Shown: positions 36,494 to 46,045, numbered from the stretch's first letter. The stretch is 64,000 nt of DNA from Burkholderia cepacia (GCF_001039005.1 NZ_LDWR01000033.1:95404-159403); one strand, 5' to 3'. Made by a program: numbers and translations. The notes: generated by a model from the letters alone, not told the origin.

Positions 36494-38512
36494 ATGGAAA
36501 AGACGATGCAGAAACTCGATGCGGCCAGCCCGCAGGCGATGTCGACGGATTTCACCGCCGACAACGTCGCGCGCCTGAAGGCGCTGTTCCCCGAACTCGT
36601 GACCGAAGGCCCCGGCGGCGCGTCGGTCGACGTCGACGTGCTGAAGGCGCTGATCGGCGAACGCACGGTCGGCGACGCCGACGAGCGCTACGGCTTCCAC
36701 TGGCACGGCAAGCGCAGCGCGCGCCAGGCCGCGCTCACGCCGTCGACGGGCACGCTGCGGCCCTGCCCCGACGACAGCGTCGCATGGGACGACACGCGCC
36801 ACCTCGTGATCGAGGGCGACAACCTCGACGTGATGAAGCTGCTGCACAAGAGCTACGCGGGCAAGGTGAAGCTCGTCTACATCGACCCGCCGTACAACAC
36901 GGGCAGCGATTTCGTCTACCCGGACGACTTCAGCGACAGCATCCGCCACTACCTGGCGATGACCGGGCAGACCCAGGGCGGCGTGAAGCGCAGCACCAAC
37001 ACCGAGGCGAACGGCCGGTTCCACACCGACTGGCTGAACATGATGTATCCGCGCCTGAAGCTCGCGCACGCGCTGCTGTCGGACGAAGGGCTGATCGCCG
37101 TGCACATCGACGAGCACGAAGTGCATGCGCTCGTGCTGATGCTGCGCGAGATCTTCGGCGAGGAGAACGAGCTCGGCGTCGCCGTGTGGGACAAGCGCAA
37201 CCCGAAGGGCGACGCGCGCGGCGTCGCGTACCAGCACGAATCGCTGGTGCTGTTCGCGCGCAACGCCGAGACGCTGCTCGAACAGGCGCCGCTCAAGCGC
37301 CCGAAGCGCAATGCGCAGCGCATGCTCGACGCCGCGCACGACGCCGTGTACCGCAGTGGCAACCCGAAGGACGCGCAAAAGGCGTATCGCGCGTGGATGA
37401 AGGCGCAGACCAACCTGTCCGGCGGCGAGGTGATGTACGACCGGCTGTCGGAAGACGGCCGCGTGTACCGCCTCGTGTCGATGGCCTGGCCGAACAAGAA
37501 GAAGGCGCCGGAAGAGTATTTCACGCCGCTGATCCACCCGGTCACCGGCAAGCCGTGCGCGATGCCCGCACGCGGCTGGCGCAACCCGCCCGCGACGATG
37601 CAGGCGCTGATCGAGCGCGGCCAGATCGAATTCGGCGCGGACGAAAGCACGCAGCCGCAGCGGATCTACTACCTCGACGAGAACATGTACGAGAACGTGC
37701 CGTCGGTGCTGCCGTTCGCCGGCTCCGACGATGCGCTGCTGAAGACGCTCGGGATCCCGTTCGACCTGCCGAAGCCGGTCGATTTCGCGGCGGCCGTGAT
37801 CGGCTGGTGCACGCGCGGCGACGACATCGTGCTCGACTGCTTCGCGGGTTCCGGTTCGACCGGCCACGCGGTGATGCAGGTGAATGCGACCGACGGCGGC
37901 GCGCGCCGCTACGTGCTCGTGCAACTGCCCGAAGCGCTCGACCGCCGCGACAAGACGCAGCAGAGCGCGGCCGACTTCTGCGCGAAGCTGAAGAAGCCCG
38001 CGACGCTCGCCGAAGTCACCAAGGAGCGCCTGCGCCGCGCCGCGCAGCAGGTCGCGCGCGACTATCCGGAAAGCTATGGCGACCTCGGCTTCCGCGTGTA
38101 CCGGCTCGACACGACCAACGTGATCGAGTGGGACCCGCGCCGCGACGACTTCGACCATGCGCTGTTCGCGTCCGTCGAGCACGTGAAGACCGGCCGCACC
38201 GAGGACGACCTGCTCGCCGAGCTGACGCTGAAGCTCGGCCTCGACCTGTGCACGCCGGTCGAGCATCACCAGGTGGCCGGCAAGGCCGTGCACCTGATCG
38301 GCCGCGCGATCGTCGCGTGCTTCGACGCGCGGATCTCGCGCGACGACGCGGGCCCGCTCGCCGACGGCATCGTCGCGCTGCTCGACGCGACCGGCGCGTC
38401 GCGCGACGTCACGTGCCTGTTCCGCGACAGCGGTTTCGTCGACGATGTCGCGAAGCTCAATCTCGCCGCGCTGCTCGAACAGCACGGCGTGAAGCGCGTG
38501 CGGAGCCTGTGA
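36494..38512 (+). CDS. mod: Type III DNA methyltransferase (Mod)
   Basis: A 672-residue N6-adenine methyltransferase that supplies both target recognition and methylation in type III systems. Catalytic motif DPPYNTG lies near residue 131 and the SAM motif FAGSGSTG near residue 450, the order of the beta class. The long stretch between them is the target recognition domain. Its TGA overlaps the res ATG as TGATG. From memory, B. cenocepacia has an orthologous Mod tied to CACAG methylation; specificity here cannot be read from sequence. Confidence 0.94.
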   Translation: MEKTMQKLDAASPQAMSTDFTADNVARLKALFPELVTEGPGGASVDVDVLKALIGERTVGDADERYGFHWHGKRSARQAALTPSTGTLRPCPDDSVAWDDTRHLVIEGDNLDVMKLLHKSYAGKVKLVYIDPPYNTGSDFVYPDDFSDSIRHYLAMTGQTQGGVKRSTNTEANGRFHTDWLNMMYPRLKLAHALLSDEGLIAVHIDEHEVHALVLMLREIFGEENELGVAVWDKRNPKGDARGVAYQHESLVLFARNAETLLEQAPLKRPKRNAQRMLDAAHDAVYRSGNPKDAQKAYRAWMKAQTNLSGGEVMYDRLSEDGRVYRLVSMAWPNKKKAPEEYFTPLIHPVTGKPCAMPARGWRNPPATMQALIERGQIEFGADESTQPQRIYYLDENMYENVPSVLPFAGSDDALLKTLGIPFDLPKPVDFAAAVIGWCTRGDDIVLDCFAGSGSTGHAVMQVNATDGGARRYVLVQLPEALDRRDKTQQSAADFCAKLKKPATLAEVTKERLRRAAQQVARDYPESYGDLGFRVYRLDTTNVIEWDPRRDDFDHALFASVEHVKTGRTEDDLLAELTLKLGLDLCTPVEHHQVAGKAVHLIGRAIVACFDARISRDDAGPLADGIVALLDATGASRDVTCLFRDSGFVDDVAKLNLAALLEQHGVKRVRSL

Positions 38513-41500
38513 TGCGGCTGCATTTCGAAGCGGATCTCGACTATCAGCGCGAGGCGATCGACGCCGTCTGCGACCTGTTTCGCGGCCAGGAATCGTATCG
38601 CGGCGATTTCAGCGTGCTCGCGAACGCCGCGCCCGGCACGACTGCCGCGGCGCAAGGCTCGCTCGGCTTCGCGGTGTCGGAACAGGGGGTCGGCAACCGG
38701 CTGTCGCTGACCGACGACGCGCTCGCGCGCAATCTCGCCGACGTGCAGCTGCGCGGCGGGCTGCCGCCGTCCGGCCTGCCCGGCTCGCGCGACTTCACCG
38801 TCGAGATGGAGACCGGCACCGGCAAGACCTACGTATATCTGCGCACGATCTTCGAGCTGAACCGCCGCTACGGCTTCACGAAGTTCGTGATCGTCGTGCC
38901 GTCCATCGCGATCAAGGAAGGCGTGCACAAGACGCTCGCGATCACCGAGGACCATTTCCGCGCGCTGTACGCGGGTGTCCCGTACGACTACTTCCTGTAC
39001 GACTCCGCGAAGCTCGGCCAGGTGCGCCACTTCGCGGCGAGCGCGGCGATCCAGGTGATGGTGATGACCGTCGCCGCGATCAACAAGAAGGAAATCAACA
39101 ACCTCTACAAGGACAGCGAGAAGACCGGCGGTGAAAAGCCGATCGACCTGATCCGCGCGACCCGGCCGATCGTGATCGTCGACGAGCCGCAAAGCGTCGA
39201 CGGCGGGCTCGAAGGCCGCGGGCGCGAAGCGCTCGCCGCGATGGCGCCGCTCTGCACGCTGCGTTATTCGGCGACCCACGTCGACCGTCACCACATGGTG
39301 TACCGGCTCGACGCGGTCGACGCGTACGAGCGCAAGCTCGTCAAGCAGATCGAGATTGCGTCCGCGATCGTCGAGGATGCGCACAACAAGCCGTACGTGC
39401 GGCTCGTCGGCGTGTCGAACCGGCGCGGCGCGATCAGTGCGCGCGTCGAGCTCGACGTGGCGACGGTGGCCGGCGTGAAGCGCCAGATCGTGTCGGTTAC
39501 CGACGGCGACGACCTCGAGCGCCTGACCAAGCGCGTGCTGTACGCGGGGCTGCGGGTCGGCGAAGTCCATGCGCTGAAGGGCGCCGAATACGTCGAGCTG
39601 CGTCATCCGGAAGGCGAGGCGTTCCTGTCGCTTGGGGAAGCGTTCGGCGACATCGATACGCTCGCCGTGCAGCGCGAAATGATCCGCCGCACGATCCGCG
39701 AGCATCTCGACAAGGAACTGCGCCTCGCGGAACGCGGCGTGAAGGTGCTGTCGCTGTTCTTCGTCGATTCGGTCGAGCGCTATCGCCGGTACGACGAGAG
39801 CGGGATGCCCGTGAAGGGCGACTATGCGCTGATCTTCGAAGAGGAATATGCGCGCGCGGCACGCGTGCCGGCCTATCGTGCGCTGTTCGACGGCGTCGAC
39901 GTGGCGCTCGAGGTCGAGCGCGCGCACAACGGCTACTTCTCGATCGACCGCAAGGGCGGCTGGACCGACACGAGCGAGAGCAGCGCCGCGGCCCGCGAGA
40001 ACGCGGAGCGCGCGTACGGCCTCATCATGCGCGAGAAGGAAGCGCTGCTGTCGTTCGACACGCCGCTGAAGTTCATCTTCTCGCACTCGGCGCTGAAGGA
40101 AGGCTGGGACAACCCGAACGTGTTCCAGATCTGCACGCTGCGCGACATCCAGACCGAGCGCGAGCGCCGCCAGACGCTCGGCCGCGGGCTGCGCCTCGCC
40201 GTCGACCAGGACGGCGACCGCGTGCGCGATGCGGGCGTAAACACGCTCACCGTGATCGCGACCGAGCGCTACGAGTCTTTCGCGGAGAACCTGCAGAAGG
40301 AAATCGAGGCCGATACGGGCATCCGTTTCGGGATCGTCGAGGAACACCAGTTCGCGGCGCTGCCCGTGCAGGAAGGCGACGGGCCCGCGCATGCGCTCGG
40401 CATCGAGCTGTCGCGCGTGCTGTGGACCCATCTGCATGAGCAGGGCTACGTCGACGCGCAAGGCAAGGTGCTCGACCGGCTGAAGGATGCGCTGCGCCAG
40501 AGCGCGCTCGTGCTGCCGGATGCGTTCGAGATGCTGCGCGCGCCGATTGTCGCGACGCTGCGCAAGCTGTCGGGCCGCTTCGCGGTGCGCAACGCGGACG
40601 AGCGCCGTGAGATCGCGTTGCGGCGCGATGCGTCGGGCAAGGCCGTCGTGTTCGGCGAGGACTTCCGCGCGCTGTGGGACCGGATTCGCCATCGCACCGT
40701 GTACCGCGTCGAGTTCGACAACGCGAAGCTCGTGCGCGACTGCACGGCCGCGTTGCACGACGCGCCGGATATCGCGCGTGCGCGGCTGCAGTGGCGCAAG
40801 GCCGAGATCGACATCGGCAAGGCCGGCATCGAGGCGATCGAGGTGGCCGGCGCTGGCACGGTGCTGATCGACGAAGGCGAGCTGCCGCTGCCCGACCTGC
40901 TCACCGAGTTGCAGGACCGCACGCAGCTCACGCGCCGTTCTCTCGCGACGATCCTGGCCGACAGCGGCCGGCTCGACGATTTCCGCGTGAACCCGCAGCA
41001 GTTCATCACGGTCGCGGCCGAGGCGATCAACCGCTGCAAGCGGCTCGCGCTCGTCGCGGGCATCGCGTACCGCAGGCTCGGCGAGCGCCACGTGCATGCA
41101 CTCGAATCGTTCGAGAGCGAGGCGCTGACCGGCTATCTGCGCAACCTGCGGCCCGATGCGCGGAAGTCGATCCACGAAGCGGTCGTGTGCGAGACGGATG
41201 CGGAGCGCGCGTTCGCCGATGCGCTCGAAGCGCACGACGGCGTGAAGCTGTACGCGAAGCTGCCCGCGTGGTTCCGCGTGCCGACGCCGCTCGGCAGTTA
41301 TCACCCGGACTGGGCCGTGCTCGCGGAACAGGACGGCGGCGAGCGGCTGTACTTCGTCGTCGATACGCCGAATGCGGACGGCAACGTGCCGAGCGAGCAC
41401 GAGCGGGCGAAGCTCGCGTGCGGCGAAGCGCATTTCCGCGCGCTGGTGGACGGCGACGGCGCGGCGCGCTTCGTGCGCGTCAGGCAGGCGGACGCGTTGT

Positions 41501-41538
41501 TCGAACCTGCGGCGCCGCTGGCGGGCGCCGGGCGCTGA
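38512..41538 (+). CDS. res: Type III restriction subunit Res, nuclease motif altered
   Basis: A 1008-residue SF2 helicase-like translocase that works with Mod. The ATPase motifs are intact: ETGTGKT at about 101-107, DEPQ at 224-227, YSATH near 253 and GRGLRL. The C-terminal endonuclease is recognisable (PTPLGSYHPDW), but the PD-(D/E)xK site reads PD at 932-933 and D951-T-P953, with Pro where the catalytic Lys belongs. The downstream region (HERAKLACGEAHF) aligns well with normal Res, so this looks like a point change and not a truncation. DNA cutting may be lost while ATPase activity and Mod binding remain. Confidence 0.9.
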   Translation: MRLHFEADLDYQREAIDAVCDLFRGQESYRGDFSVLANAAPGTTAAAQGSLGFAVSEQGVGNRLSLTDDALARNLADVQLRGGLPPSGLPGSRDFTVEMETGTGKTYVYLRTIFELNRRYGFTKFVIVVPSIAIKEGVHKTLAITEDHFRALYAGVPYDYFLYDSAKLGQVRHFAASAAIQVMVMTVAAINKKEINNLYKDSEKTGGEKPIDLIRATRPIVIVDEPQSVDGGLEGRGREALAAMAPLCTLRYSATHVDRHHMVYRLDAVDAYERKLVKQIEIASAIVEDAHNKPYVRLVGVSNRRGAISARVELDVATVAGVKRQIVSVTDGDDLERLTKRVLYAGLRVGEVHALKGAEYVELRHPEGEAFLSLGEAFGDIDTLAVQREMIRRTIREHLDKELRLAERGVKVLSLFFVDSVERYRRYDESGMPVKGDYALIFEEEYARAARVPAYRALFDGVDVALEVERAHNGYFSIDRKGGWTDTSESSAAARENAERAYGLIMREKEALLSFDTPLKFIFSHSALKEGWDNPNVFQICTLRDIQTERERRQTLGRGLRLAVDQDGDRVRDAGVNTLTVIATERYESFAENLQKEIEADTGIRFGIVEEHQFAALPVQEGDGPAHALGIELSRVLWTHLHEQGYVDAQGKVLDRLKDALRQSALVLPDAFEMLRAPIVATLRKLSGRFAVRNADERREIALRRDASGKAVVFGEDFRALWDRIRHRTVYRVEFDNAKLVRDCTAALHDAPDIARARLQWRKAEIDIGKAGIEAIEVAGAGTVLIDEGELPLPDLLTELQDRTQLTRRSLATILADSGRLDDFRVNPQQFITVAAEAINRCKRLALVAGIAYRRLGERHVHALESFESEALTGYLRNLRPDARKSIHEAVVCETDAERAFADALEAHDGVKLYAKLPAWFRVPTPLGSYHPDWAVLAEQDGGERLYFVVDTPNADGNVPSEHERAKLACGEAHFRALVDGDGAARFVRVRQADALFEPAAPLAGAGR

Positions 41539-41542
41539 AACG

Positions 41543-41570
41543 AAGGGCGGCGATGAGCCGCCCTTTTTTT
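41543..41570 (+). terminator. Rho-independent terminator after res
   Basis: AAGGGCGGC and GCCGCCCTT form a 9-bp stem with a 5-base loop, followed by a run of Ts, starting 5 bases after the res stop. Confidence 0.92.
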
Positions 41571-41749
41571 ATCGACCGGAGGACCGTGCGCGGGCATCGT
41601 TGCGACACCTGCTCCACGCGTCGAATTTCCGTCTGTTAACCGCGTGAAAGCGATTCGTCTTCTCGCGCATTTGCGGCGCGGTTACGGCTGGTTGCAAATC
41701 GGGTCGGCACGATGTTTTCGCGCGACAGCCGCGTGACGCCGCCACCATG

Positions 41750-41773
41750 AAAAAAGGGCGCCGAAGCGCCCTT
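41750..41773 (-). terminator. Rho-independent terminator of the Gly/His-rich protein gene
   Basis: On the minus strand GGGCGC, loop TTCG, GCGCCC and six Ts. It begins 22 bp after the stop of the gene at 41796-42170. Confidence 0.9.
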
Positions 41774-41795
41774 CTGTCGCATTCGCATGCCGCGC

Positions 41796-42170
41796 TTACA
41801 GCGTGCGGCCGAATGCGTTGTGATGCGAATGATGCGTGGATGTCGATGCATGCGTGGTATGGCCATGCGCATGCCCGCGCGTGTGACCGTGGCCCGGCTG
41901 CACGCCGGCGCGATCGGCGATCGTATCGGAACGGTCGGCCGCGCGCGACAGGCCCTTGTCGCGGTCGCCCGCATGCATGCTGTTCGAGTTGCCGAATGCC
42001 GAACTGCTCATGTGGCCGCCGGACATGCCGCCCGCATTGCCGCCCGAGCCGCCTGCGCCATGACCGCCGCCGTTGCCCCCGCCATTGCCGCCGGCCGCCG
42101 CATACGCGGAAACCGTGCCGAGCGCGAGCAGCGCGGCCGTCAGTACGGACAGATATCGTTGATGTTTCAT
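41796..42170 (-). CDS. Exported Gly/His-rich protein of unknown function
   Basis: 124 residues: a clear signal peptide (MKHQRYLSVLTAALLALGTVSAYA), a Gly/Asn-rich run with several GGxGG units (residues 26-50), a Ser/Asn part and a His-rich tail with GHGHTRGHAHGH. The His cluster suggests metal binding or an intrinsically disordered cell-envelope protein, but no family is recognised. It is a single gene with its own terminator. Confidence 0.75.
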   Translation of the reverse strand: MKHQRYLSVLTAALLALGTVSAYAAAGGNGGGNGGGHGAGGSGGNAGGMSGGHMSSSAFGNSNSMHAGDRDKGLSRAADRSDTIADRAGVQPGHGHTRGHAHGHTTHASTSTHHSHHNAFGRTL

Positions 42171-42375
42171 CTTGTGCTCCCTGGAGCGCGTTCGTGTGAT
42201 TGCATTCTAAGAACGCGCGGCCTTCGCGCCACACGACGTTGTAAATGATCGTAACGATGCGCGCGGCATGCATTCGTCAGATCAATCCGGACGACACCTC
42301 GATCCGGTCATGCGTGAACAGGGAAACGAAGCAGGCGGGCGCGGCGCCGCAGCGCCGCCCCGGTGGCGATGGCGC

Positions 42376-42630
42376 TTACTGCGCCGGCTGCATGCCCTGC
42401 ACGGCGGCCTTGTGCTGCGCGGCCTGCTCTTCCGCGTGCTTCTTGGCCATGTGGTGGCCGACGATACAGCCGCCGACCGCGCCGACGACGGCGTGGTGCC
42501 CGGCGTAGTGGCCGGCAACACCGCCGACCACCGCACCCTTCATGCAGCCCGCCGCGTGCGCACTGCCGATCGTTGCGAGCGCAACGATGGCGGCGGTTGC
42601 GCACAGCCTGATGTGTCGAATAGGCATCAT
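42376..42630 (-). CDS. Small exported glycine-zipper protein
   Basis: 84 residues. The signal peptide ends near GSAHA. A hydrophobic Gly/His segment (GAVVGGVAGHYAGHHAVVGAVGGCIVG) with GxxxG spacing is typical of glycine-zipper proteins that insert in envelopes. A short charged KKHAEEQAAQ tail follows. It may be outer-membrane associated; no defined function. Confidence 0.75.
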   Translation of the reverse strand: MMPIRHIRLCATAAIVALATIGSAHAAGCMKGAVVGGVAGHYAGHHAVVGAVGGCIVGHHMAKKHAEEQAAQHKAAVQGMQPAQ

Positions 42631-42667
42631 GTTTTCATTCTCCCCTTGTTGTGATCAGCCGAACCGC

Positions 42668-42973
42668 TTAGTCCCAGCGGCCGCCGCGCCAGCCGCCGCG
42701 ATCGTGCCACTCGTGTTCGCGCCATTCACGGCGGCGCCACTCGTGTTCGCGCCATTCGCGCGCACGCCAGCCGTCATCGCGATAGCCATAGTCGCGATAG
42801 CCGACCGGCGCATACATGACCGGCGGAGGCGGCGCCACGTAGACCGGTGCCGGCGCCGCGTAGACGCCCGGCACGCCGATGCCGACCGACAGGTCGACGT
42901 GGGCCGATGCGACGCCCGAAGCTGCCAGCGCCGCTACACCGAGAACTGCACCGAGAATAAGTTTCTTGTTCAT
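42668..42973 (-). CDS. Exported Trp/Arg-rich repeat protein
   Basis: 101 residues. The signal peptide ends ASGVASA. A Pro/Tyr/Val segment (APAPVYVAPPPP) is followed by a tail of WREHEW and WRRREW units, rich in Trp, Arg and Glu. Proteins of this shape are common in Burkholderiales next to other envelope proteins, with no known role. The tail is encoded by a 30-bp period repeat. Confidence 0.75.
   Translation of the reverse strand: MNKKLILGAVLGVAALAASGVASAHVDLSVGIGVPGVYAAPAPVYVAPPPPVMYAPVGYRDYGYRDDGWRAREWREHEWRRREWREHEWHDRGGWRGGRWD
42706..42757. repeat. Tandem coding repeat, 22-bp perfect copies at 30-bp period
   Basis: GCCACTCGTGTTCGCGCCAT plus TC occurs at 42706-42727 and again at 42736-42757. 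It encodes the WREHEW units of the Trp/Arg-rich protein. It may vary in copy number by slippage. Confidence 0.85.
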
Positions 42974-43259
42974 CTCGCGACTCCCTGCACGTGTCGTGCG
43001 TCATGTGAATACGGTTCGGAGTCTAGGCACGCGGTGCCGACACAGGTGAAACCGGTATGCGAGACCGGTAACGGACGTTTACGGCCGTCCGCAAAGCCTT
43101 GCGGGACAAGGCGGAGACAGCACTCCACGCACCGTTGCAACGGCGCATCGAGCCGGTAAAACGAGGATTTTCGGCACGAAACCGGGCGGTCGGAACGCAC
43201 CGGCGTGCGCGGGAAGCGAACCGCCCGCACCATCCGCGAGCGGTTCGCGAGAGCGGGCG

Positions 43260-44273
43260 TTACGCGCGGATATCGTCGACGCTGCGCAGCCAGTGCACGC
43301 TGAACAGGTTGTCGGCGTCGGTCCACACGGTATCGGGCTCGAATCCCGCGCGGCGCGCGATCGCCTGGAAGCCGTCGATCGTGAACTTGTGCGAGTTCTC
43401 CGTGTGGATGCGCTCGCCGGCTTCGAAGCGGAACGCGTGGCCGCGCACGTGTACCGTTTGCGCGATGTCGCTCACCAGATGCATCTCGATGCGCTGCCGC
43501 TCCCGGTCGTAGAACGCGCAATGCGAAAACGCGTCGACATCGAAATCCGCGCCGAGCTCGGTGTTCGCGCGCACCAGCAGGTTCAGGTTGAACTGCGCGG
43601 TCACGCCCTGCGCGTCGTTGTATGCGTGATGCAGCGTGCGGTCGTCCTTCACGAGATCGGCGCCGACCAGCAGGCCACCGCCGCGCAGCAGCCGCGCGGC
43701 GTCGCGCAGGAACGCGTCGGCCTCTTCCGGCGAGAAGTTGCCGATCGTCGAGCCCGGAAAGAAGCCGATGCGCCGCCGCGGCGTTGCGGTCAGCTCGGCC
43801 AACTGCTCGGCCTTCGTGTAGTCCGCCGCGATCGGCGCGACGTCGAGCCACGGATAGGCGGAACGCAGCCGCGCGGCCGCGCCGTGCAGGTAGTCGGCCG
43901 AGATGTCGACCGGCACGTAGCGCGCCGGCGCGTTCGCGTAGTTGCCCGCGAACGCGTCGAGCAGCACGCGGATCTTCTCGAGCGAGCCCGCGCCGAATTC
44001 GACGATGTCCGCATGCGGGCCGACGCGCCGCACGATCTCGGCCGCGCGATCGCGCAGGATGCCGAGCTCGGTGCGCGTCGGGTAGTACTCGGGTAGCTCG
44101 CAGATGCGGTCGAACAGCTCGGAGCCGGCCGCATCGTAGAAGTATTTCGGCGAAATGCTGCGCGGCGTGCGCGATAGTCCGTCGATCAGGTCGCGCTCGA
44201 ACGCGCTCGGCCGCGAATCGCGGGCGGGTTGCTGGCCACCGCTCGTGGCCGTGAGGTCAGACGTCTCGCGCAA
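43260..44273 (-). CDS. egtD: L-histidine N-alpha-methyltransferase EgtD
   Basis: About 337 residues. EgtD trimethylates histidine to hercynine, the first step to the thiol antioxidant ergothioneine. SAM-binding parts are visible as VEFGAGSLEKIRVLLDAF and PVDISADYLHGAA, with FPGSTIGNF and the histidine pocket GGGLLVGADLVKD. There is no ATG near the N-terminus; TTG at 44273 is the best start and overlaps the egtB 3' end by 17 bases, implying an egtB-egtD transcript. Confidence 0.9.
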   Translation of the reverse strand: MRETSDLTATSGGQQPARDSRPSAFERDLIDGLSRTPRSISPKYFYDAAGSELFDRICELPEYYPTRTELGILRDRAAEIVRRVGPHADIVEFGAGSLEKIRVLLDAFAGNYANAPARYVPVDISADYLHGAAARLRSAYPWLDVAPIAADYTKAEQLAELTATPRRRIGFFPGSTIGNFSPEEADAFLRDAARLLRGGGLLVGADLVKDDRTLHHAYNDAQGVTAQFNLNLLVRANTELGADFDVDAFSHCAFYDRERQRIEMHLVSDIAQTVHVRGHAFRFEAGERIHTENSHKFTIDGFQAIARRAGFEPDTVWTDADNLFSVHWLRSVDDIRA

Positions 44274-45483
44274 GTCGCACCCCCGTGAATTGCCAGCGCG
44301 CGGCCGGCGGAAAGAAATTACGGTACGTCGGCCGTTCGTGCCCGGGCGGCGTCGCGATGCTGCTGCCGCGCAGGACCTGCTGGCCGACCATGAACTTGCC
44401 GTTGTATTCGGCCGCGACACCCGCGAGCGGCCGAAAGCCCGGATACGGCTCGTAGGACGAGCGCGTCCACTGCCACACGTGACCGAGCATCTGCTGGATG
44501 CCTTCCGCCGCGAACGCGGTTTCCCATTCGAACTCGGTCGGCAGCCGCGCGCCGGCCCATTCCGCATACGCGGCCGCTTCGTAGAAGCTCACGTGGCACA
44601 CCGGCGCGTCGGGTGCGAGCGGTTCGACACCGTGCAGGCCGAACGTGCGCCGCACGCGCGTGGCTGCCGCATCGTCGTCGTCGGGCATCCAGTACGCGGG
44701 CCCTTGCCACCCTTCCCGCTGCACCGTCGCCCAGCCGTCGGACAGCCAGTATTCGGGGCGCGTGTAGCCGCCGTCGGCGACGAACGCCGCGAATTCCGCA
44801 TTCGTCACGAGGCGGTTCGCGATTTCGTATGGCTGCACGAGCGCGGTGTGGCGCGGGCGTTCGTTGTCGAACGAGAACGCGTCGCCGTCGTGGCCGATCT
44901 CGACGAGCCCGCCCGGCTGATGCAGCCAGCGCGACGCGCCGGCATCGCCCGCGGCCATCGCCTGGTTGCCGTCCGTCCCGTTGCGCGGCCGGAACGCCGG
45001 CTTCAGCGGGTTGCACGAGAACGCATGCAGCATGTCCGTGACGATCAATTCCTGGTGCTGCTGCTCGTGATGCAGGCCGAGCACGACCTCGGGCGCGATC
45101 GCATCGAGCAGCGCCGGATCGGCGCCGGCCAGCGCACGCAGCATCGCGTCGTCGACGTGCTGTCGGTACGCGTGCACGTCGTCGAGCGACGGACGCGTGA
45201 GCAACCCGCGTTGCGGCCGCGGATGGCGCGGGCCGAGCGCTTCGTAATAGGAATTGAACAGGAACTGGAATGCGTCGTTGAACGGCGCGTAGCCGGGCAC
45301 GCGGCGCATCAGCACGACGGTCTCGAAAAACCAGGTCGTATGCGCGAGATGCCATTTCGTCGGACTTGCATCCGGCATCGACTGCACGGCCTGGTCTTCG
45401 GCGGACAGCGTCGCGGTCAATGCGACGCTATGGGCGCGCACGTCCTGGAAACGGCGCTGAAGCCGTGATGCAAGGAGGCTCAT
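44257..45483 (-). CDS. egtB: Ergothioneine sulfoxide synthase EgtB
   Basis: A 408-residue non-heme iron enzyme that joins hercynine to a cysteine-containing thiol with oxygen. An N-terminal DinB_2 domain with the iron ligands HHEQQHQE (HxxxHxE, near residues 138-145) precedes a C-terminal formylglycine-enzyme-like domain (RLPTEFEWE ... LGHVWQWTRSSYEPYPGF). It is the first gene of a two-gene unit with egtD. No egtA or egtC lies nearby, which fits the variant that uses cysteine rather than gamma-glutamylcysteine. Confidence 0.9.
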   Translation of the reverse strand: MSLLASRLQRRFQDVRAHSVALTATLSAEDQAVQSMPDASPTKWHLAHTTWFFETVVLMRRVPGYAPFNDAFQFLFNSYYEALGPRHPRPQRGLLTRPSLDDVHAYRQHVDDAMLRALAGADPALLDAIAPEVVLGLHHEQQHQELIVTDMLHAFSCNPLKPAFRPRNGTDGNQAMAAGDAGASRWLHQPGGLVEIGHDGDAFSFDNERPRHTALVQPYEIANRLVTNAEFAAFVADGGYTRPEYWLSDGWATVQREGWQGPAYWMPDDDDAAATRVRRTFGLHGVEPLAPDAPVCHVSFYEAAAYAEWAGARLPTEFEWETAFAAEGIQQMLGHVWQWTRSSYEPYPGFRPLAGVAAEYNGKFMVGQQVLRGSSIATPPGHERPTYRNFFPPAARWQFTGVRLARDV

Positions 45484-45982
45484 CGGTTAACCGTCCACGT
45501 CGCGATTCGCTGCGTTGCGTTGCGTTGCCGGAAAAAGGAAAGCCTTGCGCGTGATGCGCGCGGCTGACGTGCGACCTGCTGCTGCGTCGTCGGGCAGCCG
45601 GCGCGCGCGCCGGGCCGCGGATGCGGCGTCACTTCATCTGCCCGTGCAGAACAGTATGGGCCAGAAATGTGAATGCTGCGAATCGGGATGTCGATGCAGC
45701 GCGTTCGAAAGAAAAATGAAAGTGTCGACCGAGCGCGTGTCGCATGCGTGACAAGCCGGCGATGCCTGTCGGGGCGTGCGGATGAAGGCGTTCACAACGC
45801 GCTTGCCCGCGCGCACGGCTACTGACGACCCATGACATCCATGCGGCGATCGTGAGCGACGGCTCCGCGACGCGCAGTTTGTCTGACGAACGCGACCGTG
45901 CGCCGTCATCGGCGCGGCAACCGCCCCACCCTTCACCCGCGATCCGCATCCACGCGCACTTCGAAAAATTTTTTTGCGTCGA

Positions 45983-46010
45983 TGTCACACACGCGGGGGG
46001 CTCGCTCGTC
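45983..46010 (+). promoter_or_regulatory. ECF41-type promoter TGTCACA-N17-CGTC
   Basis: TGTCACA at 45983-45989 and CGTC at 46007-46010, spaced 17 bp, match the published ECF41 promoter pattern. It is 36 bp before the AhpD-like gene, which is followed by an ECF41 sigma gene, so the pair is likely autoregulated. The rest of the gap 45484-45982 shows nothing firm. Confidence 0.75.
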
Positions 46011-46045
46011 ATATCACCGGAACCCACACGAAAGGAGAAGGAACC

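Noticed and set aside
38266..41433. Minus-strand open frame of 1055 codons antisense to res
   Set aside because: It is a by-product of high GC3 in the res gene. The translation is Arg/His/Leu-rich with no domain, and Mod/Res on the plus strand explain the sequence fully.
45484..45982. Additional gene between egtB and the AhpD-like gene
   Set aside because: Several short frames exist in both strands, but none has a domain, ribosome site or coding bias. The only firm feature is the ECF41-type promoter at the right end.
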